Shown: in pieces, positions 46,278-55,614 of the stretch
How the letters are laid out: the number at the start of each line of letters is the position of its first letter
Numbering within the stretch: the first letter of the stretch is position 1
NCBI RefSeq assembly: GCF_025717515.1
Contig: NZ_JAJIRN010000002.1
Location: forward strand, 558,001-622,000
DNA length: 64,000 nucleotides
Direction of reading: 5' to 3'
From: Roseateles oligotrophus
GTDB lineage: Bacteria > Pseudomonadota > Gammaproteobacteria > Burkholderiales > Burkholderiaceae_C
Notes under the pieces: generated by a model
Databases searched by the model: none
Told to the model about the DNA's origin: nothing
Seen by the model: the letters and a program-made list of their open reading frames with translations, nothing else
Made by a program: the position numbers and the translations under genes

Positions 46278-47711
46278 GACCTCGCCCCGTGCCGGCTCGA
46301 CCGGAGCAGTGCGCCCCGGACCGGGCCAAGCACTGTAGATCGGCTGTGGCATCCGTACCGGTGTGATATCAAGGTAGAGATTGATCACCGTGTACTCCTC
46401 CGGCCCGTTTTCGTCGGTGCTCCAGGCATAGCTGCCCTTGCCCTTGTAGACGCGGAACAAGAAGCCCAGATCCGCGACCGGATCGTCGGCTCGGGCGCCC
46501 GCATCAAAGGTCAGGCCGCGCACCTCGCTGAGCGGGCTGTCGATCAGGTAGTTCATCGAATTGGAGATCGTGGTGTCGCCCAGCATATCGAGGTGGAACA
46601 GCGGCTCGGTGTAATAGGGTTTGTAGTCGGCGGCAGCGGGGTCGAGCTTGTCGCCGCGCAGCTTGATGGCGGACGGCGTGGTCGCGCGGGTCTTCATGCT
46701 GTAGTGATCGCCATGGTCGAGGTAGTTCAGCCGCGCATTGGTCAGGTTGAAGGCGCCCAGGGTTGGGTCGGTCTTCACATCACTCAAATCAACCAACATC
46801 GCGCCCTTGCCGCCAATCACCTCGATGTCATCGCCATGGATGATGGCGGCCGAGTTCTCGTCCACTCCCAGGCCGAGCTTGTAGCCCTTGGCCATCATCA
46901 AGGGGATCATGCGGCCGAAGCGGCCACGCTTCAGAAAATGCTGGTCGACAAACAGGTCCGGGCCGACAAAGCCCAGGCCGCGGTCGATCTGTTTGCCCTC
47001 GACCCATTTGCCCTTCATGATGTTGATGACGCTGGGCGCATCCCGGAACATCACCGTGCTCATGATGGCCGCTCCCGCGCTGGTGCCGGCGACGACGCCG
47101 CCCTTGCGGTAGACCTCCCAGATCGCTTCAAGCATCGGCGTCGGATGGCCGCCGGGCATCAAGACATCGACAATGCGCTCTTGCGAGCCGCCGGTGAAGA
47201 ACACCCCGCGCGCGCCCTTGACCTTGTTGATCAGGGCCGGATCGCGCACCACCTTGTTCAAGTCAACCCAGCCAAACTTGGGCGCCACCGGCAAGGCCTC
47301 CGCCACCGCGCCGCGCCGATGCAGCATCTCGATCGCTTGCTTGGCGCTGGCCTCCGGGTCTTCCGACGCGGTGCCGAAGACGACAAAGCGCGCGCCCTTG
47401 CCGCCGGCCAAGGCGACGATGCGGCCCCAGACCTCTTCGTTGTCGGACTTCAGAGCCCCGCCGATCGGGATCGCGTAGCCCTTGATCAGCGGCTCCGCCT
47501 TGGCTGCGGCGGCTTGCGCCAGCGGCGCGCTCGGCAAGGCCGTGGCTGCGGCATTGGCCGAAGCCGCGCGGGCCGAAGCCGCAGGCGCTCCGCGCACCGC
47601 CTGCGCCGATGCCTGTTCGGCCAAGCCCAGCGACGCGGCAAGCAACAACAAGGCCAACAAACTGGACCCAAACGAATGAGCGCGGGAGCGGAAACTGGAT
47701 CTGATGGTCAT
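46269..47711 (-). CDS. cphE: Exported cyanophycinase (CphE type, peptidase family S51)
   Basis: A 480-residue protein with a clear signal peptide (SSLLALLLLAASLGLAEQASAQA) and an alanine-rich linker up to about residue 70. The S51 core has VVAGTSAGAAIMS with nucleophile S211, VFFTGGSQERIV, and the downstream VGPDLFVDQHFLKRGRFGR and GLGVDENSAAI blocks. Extracellular CphE enzymes cut cyanophycin (multi-L-arginyl-poly-L-aspartate) from dead cyanobacteria into beta-Asp-Arg dipeptides. The C-terminal 110 residues form an extra domain found in secreted members. The divergent neighbour is a TonB-dependent receptor. Confidence 0.9.
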   Translation of the reverse strand: MTIRSSFRSRAHSFGSSLLALLLLAASLGLAEQASAQAVRGAPAASARAASANAAATALPSAPLAQAAAAKAEPLIKGYAIPIGGALKSDNEEVWGRIVALAGGKGARFVVFGTASEDPEASAKQAIEMLHRRGAVAEALPVAPKFGWVDLNKVVRDPALINKVKGARGVFFTGGSQERIVDVLMPGGHPTPMLEAIWEVYRKGGVVAGTSAGAAIMSTVMFRDAPSVINIMKGKWVEGKQIDRGLGFVGPDLFVDQHFLKRGRFGRMIPLMMAKGYKLGLGVDENSAAIIHGDDIEVIGGKGAMLVDLSDVKTDPTLGAFNLTNARLNYLDHGDHYSMKTRATTPSAIKLRGDKLDPAAADYKPYYTEPLFHLDMLGDTTISNSMNYLIDSPLSEVRGLTFDAGARADDPVADLGFLFRVYKGKGSYAWSTDENGPEEYTVINLYLDITPVRMPQPIYSAWPGPGRTAPVEPARGEVSK

Positions 47712-47959
47712 GGGGTCGGCGACGGATTTGCGAAAGTCCTATCAATGTAGCCCAGCGGCGAAATTTGCGCCCTCCCCCACAGGTGCGACCTGTCATATTT
47801 CCAGCCAAAACTTCCAGGCGAAGCCTTGCCCCTCGGCGATTTCGATCCTAATGCCGGCGTTGCGCGCATACGACTCCGCGAGTAAACCCCAGCAAAGCAC
47901 AAAGGTCCACCTTCCTAGACTCGGGCGATTGCATCAAGGCTTGAAGCCAGGGAGAAAAA

Positions 47960-50713
47960 ATGAGCATGGTGAGTCAGCCCAACTACCGAGTGAACAAAAG
48001 CCAGCGCTTTGCGCTGCGCGCCAGCAGCCACGCCGTCTTGCTGGCCCTGGCAAGCTTGCCCGCTTTGCCGGCATTCGCCCAACAAACCGACAGCGCGCCC
48101 GAGAAGAAACTTGAACGGGTAGAGGTGACCGGCTCGGCAATCAAGCGGCTGGCCGATGAAACCGCGCTGCCGATGCAGGTGATCAGCCGGGCGGACATCG
48201 TCAAACAGGGCTTGACCACCGCGTCAGAGATCGTCGCGCGTATCAGCGCCGCCACCAACAATATGACCGATGGCGGCAGCATCGCCTTTGGCGGCTTTCG
48301 CGACCAGATGGGCATGAACGGCGCAAACTTGCGCGGCCTCGGCGTGTCGTCCACCCTGGTGCTGCTGAACGGCCGGCGCATGGCCAATTTCGCCTCGCCG
48401 GGCGACTCCTCCGGCGTGGACCTGAACACGATTCCTGCCGCCGCAATTGAGCGGGTCGAGGTCTTGCTCGACGGCGCGTCGGCCATCTATGGCAGCGACG
48501 CGATCGGCGGCGTGATCAACTTCATCACCCGCAAGGACTACACCGGCATCGAACTCAACGCCAGCTACGGCAACAGCTCCGAGGGCGGCGGTGGCAAAAA
48601 GACCGCCTCGATTGGCGGTGGTCTGGGCGACTTCGACCGCGACGGCTTCAACATCTTTGGCGTGGTGGATCTGCAAAAGACCGCCAGCCTGAACGCCAAT
48701 CAGCGCCAATTCATCAATGATCTGGATATTCCTGGCCGCCTGCCCGACCTGCTGTCCAGCGCCAGCTTCCCCGGCAATATGAGGATCAGCAACAGCCAAC
48801 GCAGAGCGCTGATTGCGGATGGTTTCTCCACCAACGGCAAGACCGTCATCAGCAGCAAGACCATCAACCCGGCCGCGGCCAAGGGCTGCAATGCACCGGC
48901 TTCGCTGTATTTGCCCGAAGGCATCGGCGGCGTGGACGGCTGCACCTACGACTACATGCGCGATATCGAGCTGTATCCCAAGTCGGACAAGACCAGCCTG
49001 TTCGGCCGCGCCATCTTCAATCTGGGCGGTGGCCATCAGTTCTTCGCCGAGGCCGCGCTGAACCGCGCCAAGACCCTCTACTCCGGCACGCCCAACCGCG
49101 TCGACGCGGATATGGATGTCTCCAAGGTGCCCTCACTGGCCGGCACCCGCCTGGCCAAACTGGATGCCGATGACGAAGACCGCATCATCACCGTGCGCAC
49201 ACGCCTCAGCGAAGCCGGCCTGCGCACCAGCGAGCTGGTCTCGAGCGGCCAACGCTATGTGATGGGCGTGAACGGTCTGCTCGCCAATTGGGACTATGAG
49301 CTGGCCTACAACCACAGCGTCAGCACCGTTTCAGACCGCAACTATCAGGGCTATCTGAACGAGCAAATGATCCGCGACGGCTTCGCGGCCGGCACGCTCA
49401 ACCCCTTTGGACCGTCCAATGCGGCCGGTCTGTCCTTGTACGACAAGGCGCAGATTCGCGGCGAGGTGCGCCGTGCCGTGGGCACCATGGACAGCCTGGA
49501 CTTCAGGGCCTCACGTGCGCTCTACGCGCTGCCCGGCGGCGACCTCGCCCTGGCACTCGGCGGAGAATACCGCCGCGAGAAGCAGGACTATCACCAGTCC
49601 GAGGCCTTGGCCAAAGACCTGATCCTGGGTGAGACCTCGCAAGGCCCGGACGCCGACTTCGGACATTCGCGCAAGGTCGCCGCCGCTTTCGCCGAAATCA
49701 ACGCCCCCATCACCAAAGAGCTGGAGTTGCAGGCCGCCTTGCGCTACGAGCGCTACCAGGTCACGGGCAACGCCACCAGCCCCAAGCTGGGCTTGAAATA
49801 TGTGCCGATGAAGGAGCTGCTGCTGCGGGCCTCGGCCGGCGCGGGCTTCCGCGCACCAAGCCTGTCCGACCTGTATCGGCCGGTCAATCAAGGCACGGCC
49901 GCCACGCTGGTCGACCCGGTTTGCCTGGCCAACGACGGCAACGTCACCGACTGCTCGGACACCTGGACCACGCTGACCTATAGCAACACCCAACTCAAAC
50001 CGGAGCGCTCCAAGCAGTTCTCGCTCGGCGCGGTGCTGGAGCCGCGGGCCGGCATGTCGTTCAATCTGGACTATTGGAATATCGAAAAGCGCGATTTGAT
50101 CAGCACGCTGGGCGTGGATTCCATCCTGGCGAACCTCGACAAATACGGCGGCCTGGTGCACCGCGATGAAGACGGCGTGATCGACCACATTGATCTGCGC
50201 AAGGAAAACCGTGGCCGCCAAAAGATCTCCGGGCTGGACCTGGGCGTCACTCTGTCGGGGCTCAAAAGCAGCGTTGGCACCTTCGGCCTGCGGGCCAACG
50301 GCACCTTGACGCTGAACTCCGAGCAGCAAACCGGCAATGGCGACCCGTTCTATAGCAACCTCGGCCATTTCGTCAACGAGGGTGTCGTACAGCGCTGGCG
50401 CCATACGATCAGCCTGGACTGGGAGCAAGCCGACTGGGGTGTCACGCTGAGCAACAGCTATCTGTCGGGCTACACGGACCAAAGCATCTTCGGCAAGGTC
50501 GACCGCAAGGTGAAAGAATATTCGCTGTGGGATCTGACCGGCGCTTGGAGCGTCACACCGGCCATCACCCTGCGGGCCGGCGTCAAGAATCTGCTCGACA
50601 CCTCGCCGCCCTTCTCCCAGCAGGCCTGGTTCTTCCTGTCCGGCTATGACCCCAGCTACACCGACCCCCGCGGACGCTTCCTCTTCCTCAGTGCGCAATA
50701 CAAATTCCGCTGA
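47960..50713 (+). CDS. TonB-dependent outer-membrane receptor
   Basis: A 917-residue receptor. The signal peptide ends at ALPAFAQ (residue about 40); the plug opens with ERVEVTGSAIKR and holds ISRADIVKQG, LRGLGVSSTLVLLNGRRMA and VEVLLDGASAIYGSDAIGG. The remainder is a 22-strand barrel with FRAPSLSDLYRP and the late LWDLTGAWSVTP, GVKNLLDTSPP. A good Shine-Dalgarno (GGAGA at 47951-47955) precedes the ATG. The plug style (GSDAIGGVINFITR) is that of receptors for organic nutrients rather than siderophores. Beside the secreted cyanophycinase it is a fair candidate for import of cyanophycin fragments, but this is inference. Confidence 0.93.
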   Translation: MSMVSQPNYRVNKSQRFALRASSHAVLLALASLPALPAFAQQTDSAPEKKLERVEVTGSAIKRLADETALPMQVISRADIVKQGLTTASEIVARISAATNNMTDGGSIAFGGFRDQMGMNGANLRGLGVSSTLVLLNGRRMANFASPGDSSGVDLNTIPAAAIERVEVLLDGASAIYGSDAIGGVINFITRKDYTGIELNASYGNSSEGGGGKKTASIGGGLGDFDRDGFNIFGVVDLQKTASLNANQRQFINDLDIPGRLPDLLSSASFPGNMRISNSQRRALIADGFSTNGKTVISSKTINPAAAKGCNAPASLYLPEGIGGVDGCTYDYMRDIELYPKSDKTSLFGRAIFNLGGGHQFFAEAALNRAKTLYSGTPNRVDADMDVSKVPSLAGTRLAKLDADDEDRIITVRTRLSEAGLRTSELVSSGQRYVMGVNGLLANWDYELAYNHSVSTVSDRNYQGYLNEQMIRDGFAAGTLNPFGPSNAAGLSLYDKAQIRGEVRRAVGTMDSLDFRASRALYALPGGDLALALGGEYRREKQDYHQSEALAKDLILGETSQGPDADFGHSRKVAAAFAEINAPITKELELQAALRYERYQVTGNATSPKLGLKYVPMKELLLRASAGAGFRAPSLSDLYRPVNQGTAATLVDPVCLANDGNVTDCSDTWTTLTYSNTQLKPERSKQFSLGAVLEPRAGMSFNLDYWNIEKRDLISTLGVDSILANLDKYGGLVHRDEDGVIDHIDLRKENRGRQKISGLDLGVTLSGLKSSVGTFGLRANGTLTLNSEQQTGNGDPFYSNLGHFVNEGVVQRWRHTISLDWEQADWGVTLSNSYLSGYTDQSIFGKVDRKVKEYSLWDLTGAWSVTPAITLRAGVKNLLDTSPPFSQQAWFFLSGYDPSYTDPRGRFLFLSAQYKFR

Positions 50714-51839
50714 AGCGATTCATCGCCGCGCCGCCTTGGGTTGGCTCGGCGGCTTGGCGCTGAGTCCCGCCTGGGCCACCGAGGCAAGTGAAAAAGCGCC
50801 ACTGTCGGAACGCTTCGAAGCCTTGGCGGCCTTAGGGCCCGAGCTGCTGCGGGAGTTGCAGGTACCCGGTGCGGCACTGGTCTTGCTGCGAGAAGGCAAG
50901 CCGCTTTACTCGGCGCAGTTCGGACTGGCCGAAGCTGGCATGCCGAAGGCGATTCAGGCCGACACCGTCTTCGAAGCCGCCTCGATGAGCAAGCCCTTGT
51001 TCGCCTATCTGGCGCTGCATACGGTGCAGGCCGGACAGCTCGATCTGGACCGGCCGGTGCTGCATTACCTGCCGCAAGAGGTCTTCAAGCCGAAACAAGA
51101 ATGGCAGCGCTTGATCACCGCCCGCATGCTCTTGACGCATCAATCGGGCCTGCCCAACTGGCGCAGCGCCGAAGACGAAGTGACGAATTCGCTGCGCATC
51201 GCGTTCGAGCCCGGTCAGCGCTTCAACTATTCGGGCGAGGGCTATTTCTATTTGCAGCGGGTGCTGGAGGCGATCTGGGGCGAACCCTTGCAGACCCGGG
51301 CCGAAAAGCAACTCTTCAAACCACTGGGCATGCGGCACAGCGGCTTCGTGCTGACGCCGCAACTGGACGGCTTGCGGGCCCGTGGCCACGATGTACAGGG
51401 TCGGATCTTGCCGGCCCAGGAGTACAGGCAAGCCAACGCCGCCTACACGCTCTACACCACCGCTGCGGACTACGCGCTATTTCTGGCCGAGATGCTCAAG
51501 CGCGATCGCAGCGCCGCTCATTCGTTGAACCCGGCCAGCCTGCAGGCGATGCTGGCCCACGCCACGCCTGCCACCGACCGCGCGCCCATCGCCAGGCCCG
51601 GTTTGGCCCAAGGTCTGGCGGTATTCTGGGGGCTGGGTTGGGGCATCAACACGACGGCGCAGGGCGATATCGCGTATCACACCGGCACCAACAGCAGCGG
51701 CTTTCGCAACTACTGCCAGTTCTCACCCAGTCGCGAGAGCGGCTTCGTGCTGATGAGCAATGGCCTGAACGGCAATCAGCTCTGGATGCGCTTGATGGCG
51801 CTTCAGGTGATAACTGACAACCAAGTCGGAGCAATCTAG
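50691..51839 (+). CDS. Exported serine hydrolase, class C beta-lactamase fold
   Basis: A 382-residue protein if it starts at GTG 50691, which gives RNTNSAEAIHRRAALGWLGG, a signal with a twin-arginine-like pair; an ATG at 50646 is also in frame. The catalytic S-x-x-K is SMSK (S98, K101) in FEAASMSKPLFAY, and the Y-S-x motif is FNYSGEGYFYLQ. Such folds include D-aminopeptidases, esterases and peptidases. It overlaps the receptor gene by 23 bases, so they are co-translated, suggesting that it processes the same substrate in the periplasm. Confidence 0.85.
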   Translation: MRNTNSAEAIHRRAALGWLGGLALSPAWATEASEKAPLSERFEALAALGPELLRELQVPGAALVLLREGKPLYSAQFGLAEAGMPKAIQADTVFEAASMSKPLFAYLALHTVQAGQLDLDRPVLHYLPQEVFKPKQEWQRLITARMLLTHQSGLPNWRSAEDEVTNSLRIAFEPGQRFNYSGEGYFYLQRVLEAIWGEPLQTRAEKQLFKPLGMRHSGFVLTPQLDGLRARGHDVQGRILPAQEYRQANAAYTLYTTAADYALFLAEMLKRDRSAAHSLNPASLQAMLAHATPATDRAPIARPGLAQGLAVFWGLGWGINTTAQGDIAYHTGTNSSGFRNYCQFSPSRESGFVLMSNGLNGNQLWMRLMALQVITDNQVGAI

Positions 51840-51840
51840 C

Positions 51841-52059
51841 TCAGAGTCCGGTCTTTTCGCCAGCGTCCTTGATCACCACATTCTCTGACGGACGAGGGGC
51901 TTTACGGGGAATACGCGAACCGGTGACGATGTCGCCATCACCACTGCCGCTACTGACCGAGGAGCCACCCTGACCCGAGGCAGCATTCGTGCTCGCGCAA
52001 CCCTGCAAAGTCACCACCGCCACCATTGCAAAACCCAAGCCAATCAATAATTCACGCAT
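51841..52059 (-). CDS. Small lipoprotein with a receptor-like VTGSRIPR motif
   Basis: A 72-residue protein starting at ATG 52059 with Shine-Dalgarno GGGAGA just upstream. The signal ends in the lipobox VTLQGCAST (lipidated C at about residue 22). A Ser/Gly-rich linker (SGQGGSSVSSGSGDGD) follows, then IVTGSRIPRKAPRP and an acidic-basic tail. VTGSRIPR closely resembles the first plug residues of many TonB-dependent receptors (VTGSAIKR in the adjacent one). No known domain is visible. It is tail-to-tail with the serine hydrolase gene, 1 base apart. Confidence 0.72.
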   Translation of the reverse strand: MRELLIGLGFAMVAVVTLQGCASTNAASGQGGSSVSSGSGDGDIVTGSRIPRKAPRPSENVVIKDAGEKTGL

Positions 52060-52256
52060 ATTTTCTCCCTCGAAATCGATATATTCGACGCACCTATCTG
52101 CTGAGCGAAGCTTTGTATTGGATGCTTCGTCTTCAAGAGCAGTATTTGCGACCAGGCCCACACGCAGCAGGCACCCCTCCCAACTTTTGAGGGCTCCGCA
52201 GCCTAACAGCGCAGACCCGGCACCGGGAGATGCCGAAAGTCATGCCGAGACCAAAA

Positions 52257-52910
52257 TCAAGCGTCGTTGACTATGCCCAGCTCGCTCGCCATCCGCTGCA
52301 CCAGTGCCTTCAGGCTTTCCAGCTCGGCATTCATGCGCTGCTGCTCGGCGCGTAAAAAGGCCAGCTCATCGTCACGCGGTAGCGCGCTAACGCCCATTTC
52401 TTGCAGCACCTCGCCACACAAGAGGTGGGCCCAGCGGGCCTCGCGCGCACCCGGCGCGCGCGCCAGCTTGATGACATAGGCGGGCCGCGTTTCGCTCGGC
52501 TCAGCCAACTCTTCGAGAAAGCCTTCGACCGAAGAAAGATCGGCGAAGCGATGCAGACGCTCGGTGTGCAGGCGCAACTCGGCCGTGGTCAGCGGCCCGC
52601 GCAACATCAACAGCGTCAAGCAAGCCAAGGCCGCGCCCGGCACACCCAGGCCCCGCGCGCCGTTGTGCTCAAAGCGCAGCACCCGGTTGCCGCTGACGGT
52701 GTTAACCAGGTGCATGGACTTGAGGTCCTCCAGCGCCTGCAGCACGTCTGGCTCGGTCGCGTTCATCACCGGATCGCGTGCTGTCTTCTGGTTGCAGCCC
52801 AAGGTCAAGGCGTTCAGAGACAGAGGATAACTATCAGGTACGGTGGATGCCTTTTCAACCAGCACCGCCAACACACGCGCTTCCAAGGCGCTCAGGGTTC
52901 GCAAACTCAT
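52257..52910 (-). CDS. yceH: YceH-family (DUF480) protein
   Basis: A 217-residue protein. LSALEARVLAVLVEKASTVPDSYPLS, LNALTLGCNQKTARDPVMN and the second winged-helix block GVPGAALACLTLLMLRGPLT identify DUF480, which forms two winged-helix domains in tandem. C-terminal residues after about 175 form a coiled coil (FLRAEQQRMNAELESLKALV). Its function is unknown; DNA binding is suggested by fold only. It lies 6 bases downstream of the SDR gene on the same strand. Confidence 0.93.
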   Translation of the reverse strand: MSLRTLSALEARVLAVLVEKASTVPDSYPLSLNALTLGCNQKTARDPVMNATEPDVLQALEDLKSMHLVNTVSGNRVLRFEHNGARGLGVPGAALACLTLLMLRGPLTTAELRLHTERLHRFADLSSVEGFLEELAEPSETRPAYVIKLARAPGAREARWAHLLCGEVLQEMGVSALPRDDELAFLRAEQQRMNAELESLKALVQRMASELGIVNDA

Positions 52911-52916
52911 ACTGGC

Positions 52917-53699
52917 CTAAACGCCAAAGCCATCATCGGCCTGAATGATCGCGCCGTTGATGAAGTGACTCTCGTTGGCACACAGCATCAGCAAGGAGGT
53001 GTCCAAGTCTTGCGGTTGGCCGACGCGCTTGCGGGGCAGCAACTCGACCAGCTTCTTGCCCTGCTCGGTGCCCCAATGGTGGTGATTGATCTCGGTGTCG
53101 ATATAGCCCGGGCAGATCGCGTTGACGTTGATGCCGTATTTGCCCCATTCCAGCGCCATCGCGCGCGTCATGTGGATGACGGCCGCCTTGCTCATCGAAT
53201 AGACGCCGATCTGGCTCAGCACCCGCAGGCCCGCCATCGACGCGATGTTGACGATGCGCCCGCCGATAAAGGTGCCGGGCGAGCTGCCCTTGGCGCGCCC
53301 CAACATCCGTTTGCCCACCTCTTGCGCGACGAAGAAAGCACCGCGCACATTGGTGTCCATCACATAGTCGTAGTCATCGCCGCTCACCTCAGTAAGCTTC
53401 TGGGTCGTGCTGACGCCGGAGTTATTGACCAAGATATCGATCGTGCCGACCTCGGTCTCGGCATGGGCGACGGCCGACTTGATGCTGTCCAGATCGGTCA
53501 CGTCCAGCGTCACCACATGAGCATCACCGCCATTGCCTTCGATCTCGCTGCGCAAGGTCTTCAAGCGCTCGGTACGCCGGCCCGCCAACACCACGCAGGC
53601 GCCGGCCACCGCCAGGGTCTTGGCAAACTGCGCGCCGAGGCCGCTGGAGGCCCCCGTCACCAGGGCCACACGGCCCGACAAATCGATGCTGTAACTCAT
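52917..53699 (-). CDS. Short-chain dehydrogenase/reductase (3-oxoacyl-ACP reductase-like)
   Basis: A 260-residue SDR starting at ATG 53699, because AGGAG lies 8 bases upstream; the TTG two codons before is too close to it. Cofactor motif is ALVTGASSGLGAQFAK, the helix-4 motif is LVNNSGV, and the catalytic triad appears as S in NIASMAGL and YSMSK in GVYSMSKAAV. The long C-terminal block NAICPGYIDTEIN and INGAIIQADDGFGV is typical of classical NAD(P)-dependent SDRs in acyl-chain metabolism. It is divergent from the ETF-ubiquinone oxidoreductase gene, which supports fatty-acid metabolism. Confidence 0.9.
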   Translation of the reverse strand: MSYSIDLSGRVALVTGASSGLGAQFAKTLAVAGACVVLAGRRTERLKTLRSEIEGNGGDAHVVTLDVTDLDSIKSAVAHAETEVGTIDILVNNSGVSTTQKLTEVSGDDYDYVMDTNVRGAFFVAQEVGKRMLGRAKGSSPGTFIGGRIVNIASMAGLRVLSQIGVYSMSKAAVIHMTRAMALEWGKYGINVNAICPGYIDTEINHHHWGTEQGKKLVELLPRKRVGQPQDLDTSLLMLCANESHFINGAIIQADDGFGV

Positions 53700-53793
53700 G
53701 TCCAATACTCCTGAATCGCTGTTGGGAAGATTAGCACGCTGGCCGCTATGGACATCAAAATTGCTTGACTAGACTGCCGCCACCAATCAAAAA

Positions 53794-53807
53794 AGCACGA
53801 TCGTTCT
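53794..53807. promoter_or_regulatory. Palindromic operator candidate before the ETF-QO gene
   Basis: AGCACGATCGTTCT has the perfect core ACGATCGT (53797-53804) and a near-symmetric flank. A -10-like TAGAAT lies at 53826-53831, so the palindrome covers the -35 region. ACGATCGT-type palindromes fit TetR-family repressors of fatty-acid catabolism; the regulator is not in the window. Confidence 0.4.
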
Positions 53808-53905
53808 ATTTCAATTTATGACCAGTAGAATGCGGGCCAATTGCTCATAGACGAGTGGGTGCCCAGCTTGCGGGCCCACAAGAACAACCAAGCCAAAGGA
53901 TGGAC

Positions 53906-55591
53906 ATGACCAGCTCCGCATTTGTTGCGCAATACGGCCCACGCGAAAGCATGGACTACGACGTCGTCATCGTCGGCGGAGGCCCCGGCGGCTTAGCCGC
54001 CGCGATCCGGCTGAAGCAGTTGGCGGCAGCGCAAGCGCGCGAGTTGTCGGTCGTGGTGCTGGAGAAAGGCTCGGAGCCGGGCGCGCATATTCTGTCCGGC
54101 GCGGTGATGGACCCGCGCGCGCTGACCGAACTGATCCCCGACTGGCAGCAGCTCGGCGCGCCGCTGAAGCAGGCTGTGACGGCCGATGAGGTCTTGTTCC
54201 TGAACGAGACCGGTGCCACCAGCACGCCGCAATGGCTGATCCCCGATTGCTTTCACAACCACGGCAACTACGTCATCTCGCTGGGCGCGGTAACCAAGTG
54301 GCTGGGCGAACAAGCGGAAGGCTTGGGGGTCGAGATATTCCCGGGCTTCACGGCCGCCGAGATCGTCTACGGCGAAGACGGCTCGGTGCGCGGTGTCGCC
54401 ACCGGCAATCTGGGTGTCGGCAAGGACGGTACCCCGCATGATGGCTTTCAACTCGGCATGGAGTTGCTCGGCAAGTACACGATCTTTGCCGAAGGCGCAC
54501 GCGGCCATCTGGGCAAGCAGCTGATTGCGAAGTTCGGCCTCGACGCCGGCAAGGATCCGCAGAGTTATGCGCTGGGCATCAAGGAGCTGTGGGAAGTGCC
54601 GGCCGCGCAGGCCAAGCCCGGCTTGGTCGTGCACACCGCCGGCTGGCCGATGGACGGCGACACCTATGGCGGCGGCTTCCTCTACCACCTGGAAGGCAAC
54701 CAGGTCACGCTCGGCTATGTGGTCGGCCTCGACTACAAAAACCCCTGGCTTTCGCCGTTTGAGGAAATGCAGCGCTGGAAGACTCACCCCAGCATCCGCG
54801 CCCATCTGGAGGGCGGCAAGCGCATCAGCTACGGCGCCCGCGCGATCACCGCCGGCGGCCTGCTGTCGCTGCCCAAGACGGTATTCCCGGGCGGCGCCTT
54901 GGTCGGCTGCGACGCCGGCTACCTGAACGCCTCGCGCATCAAGGGCAGCCATGCGGCGATCAAGACCGGCATGCTGGCGGCCGAGGCTGCTTTCGAGGCC
55001 GTGGCGGCCAACCGTCAACATGACGAGTTATCCGCCTACCCGGCGGCCTTCGAGCAAAGCTGGCTGCATGCCGAGTTGAACCAGGCGCGCAACTTCAAGC
55101 AATGGTTCAAGAAGGGCAATACCGTCGGCACCTTGATGACCGGCATCGAGCAATGGCTGCTGCCCAAGCTCGGCATCAAGAGCCCGCCCTGGACCATCCA
55201 CCGCAGCGTGCCCGATCATCTCTATCTGAAGCCGGCGGCCGAATGCGCCAAGATCGACTATCCGAAGCCGGACGGCAAGCTGACTTTTGACCGGCTGTCC
55301 TCGGTGTTCGTGTCCAACACCAATCACGAAGAGAATCAGCCGGCGCATTTGACGCTGAAAGATGCTTCGGTGCCGGTGGCCATCAACCTGGCCAAGTTTG
55401 CCGGCCCTGAGAGCCGCTACTGCCCGGCCGGTGTGTATGAGTTCATCAAGACCGACGCCGGCGCCGACAAGCTGCAGATCAATGCGCAGAACTGCGTGCA
55501 TTGCAAAACCTGCGACATCAAGGACCCGACGCAGAACATTGTCTGGATCACGCCCGAAGGCGGCGGCGGGCCGAATTACGCGGGCATGTAA
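53906..55591 (+). CDS. Electron-transfer flavoprotein:ubiquinone oxidoreductase
   Basis: A 561-residue inner-membrane protein moving electrons from acyl-CoA dehydrogenases, through ETF, to ubiquinone. The FAD domain has DVVIVGGGPGGLAAAIRLK and GAHILSGAVMDPRAL. Ubiquinone-binding and membrane-facing parts include PQSYALGIKELWEVP and GGGFLYHLEGNQVTLGYVVG. The C-terminal [4Fe-4S] domain has RYCPAGVYEF and NCVHCKTCDIKDP. The ATG at 53906 was chosen with AAAGGA 5 bases upstream; 53900 is also in frame. Length is normal. Confidence 0.96.
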   Translation: MTSSAFVAQYGPRESMDYDVVIVGGGPGGLAAAIRLKQLAAAQARELSVVVLEKGSEPGAHILSGAVMDPRALTELIPDWQQLGAPLKQAVTADEVLFLNETGATSTPQWLIPDCFHNHGNYVISLGAVTKWLGEQAEGLGVEIFPGFTAAEIVYGEDGSVRGVATGNLGVGKDGTPHDGFQLGMELLGKYTIFAEGARGHLGKQLIAKFGLDAGKDPQSYALGIKELWEVPAAQAKPGLVVHTAGWPMDGDTYGGGFLYHLEGNQVTLGYVVGLDYKNPWLSPFEEMQRWKTHPSIRAHLEGGKRISYGARAITAGGLLSLPKTVFPGGALVGCDAGYLNASRIKGSHAAIKTGMLAAEAAFEAVAANRQHDELSAYPAAFEQSWLHAELNQARNFKQWFKKGNTVGTLMTGIEQWLLPKLGIKSPPWTIHRSVPDHLYLKPAAECAKIDYPKPDGKLTFDRLSSVFVSNTNHEENQPAHLTLKDASVPVAINLAKFAGPESRYCPAGVYEFIKTDAGADKLQINAQNCVHCKTCDIKDPTQNIVWITPEGGGGPNYAGM

Positions 55592-55614
55592 GCCGCGCTT
55601 CAAGCCACTCATTC

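Noticed and set aside
46269-51839. Beta-lactam resistance locus because of the beta-lactamase-fold protein
   Set aside because: The fold covers many peptidases and esterases; gene order with a TonB receptor and lack of an AmpR-type regulator do not support resistance.
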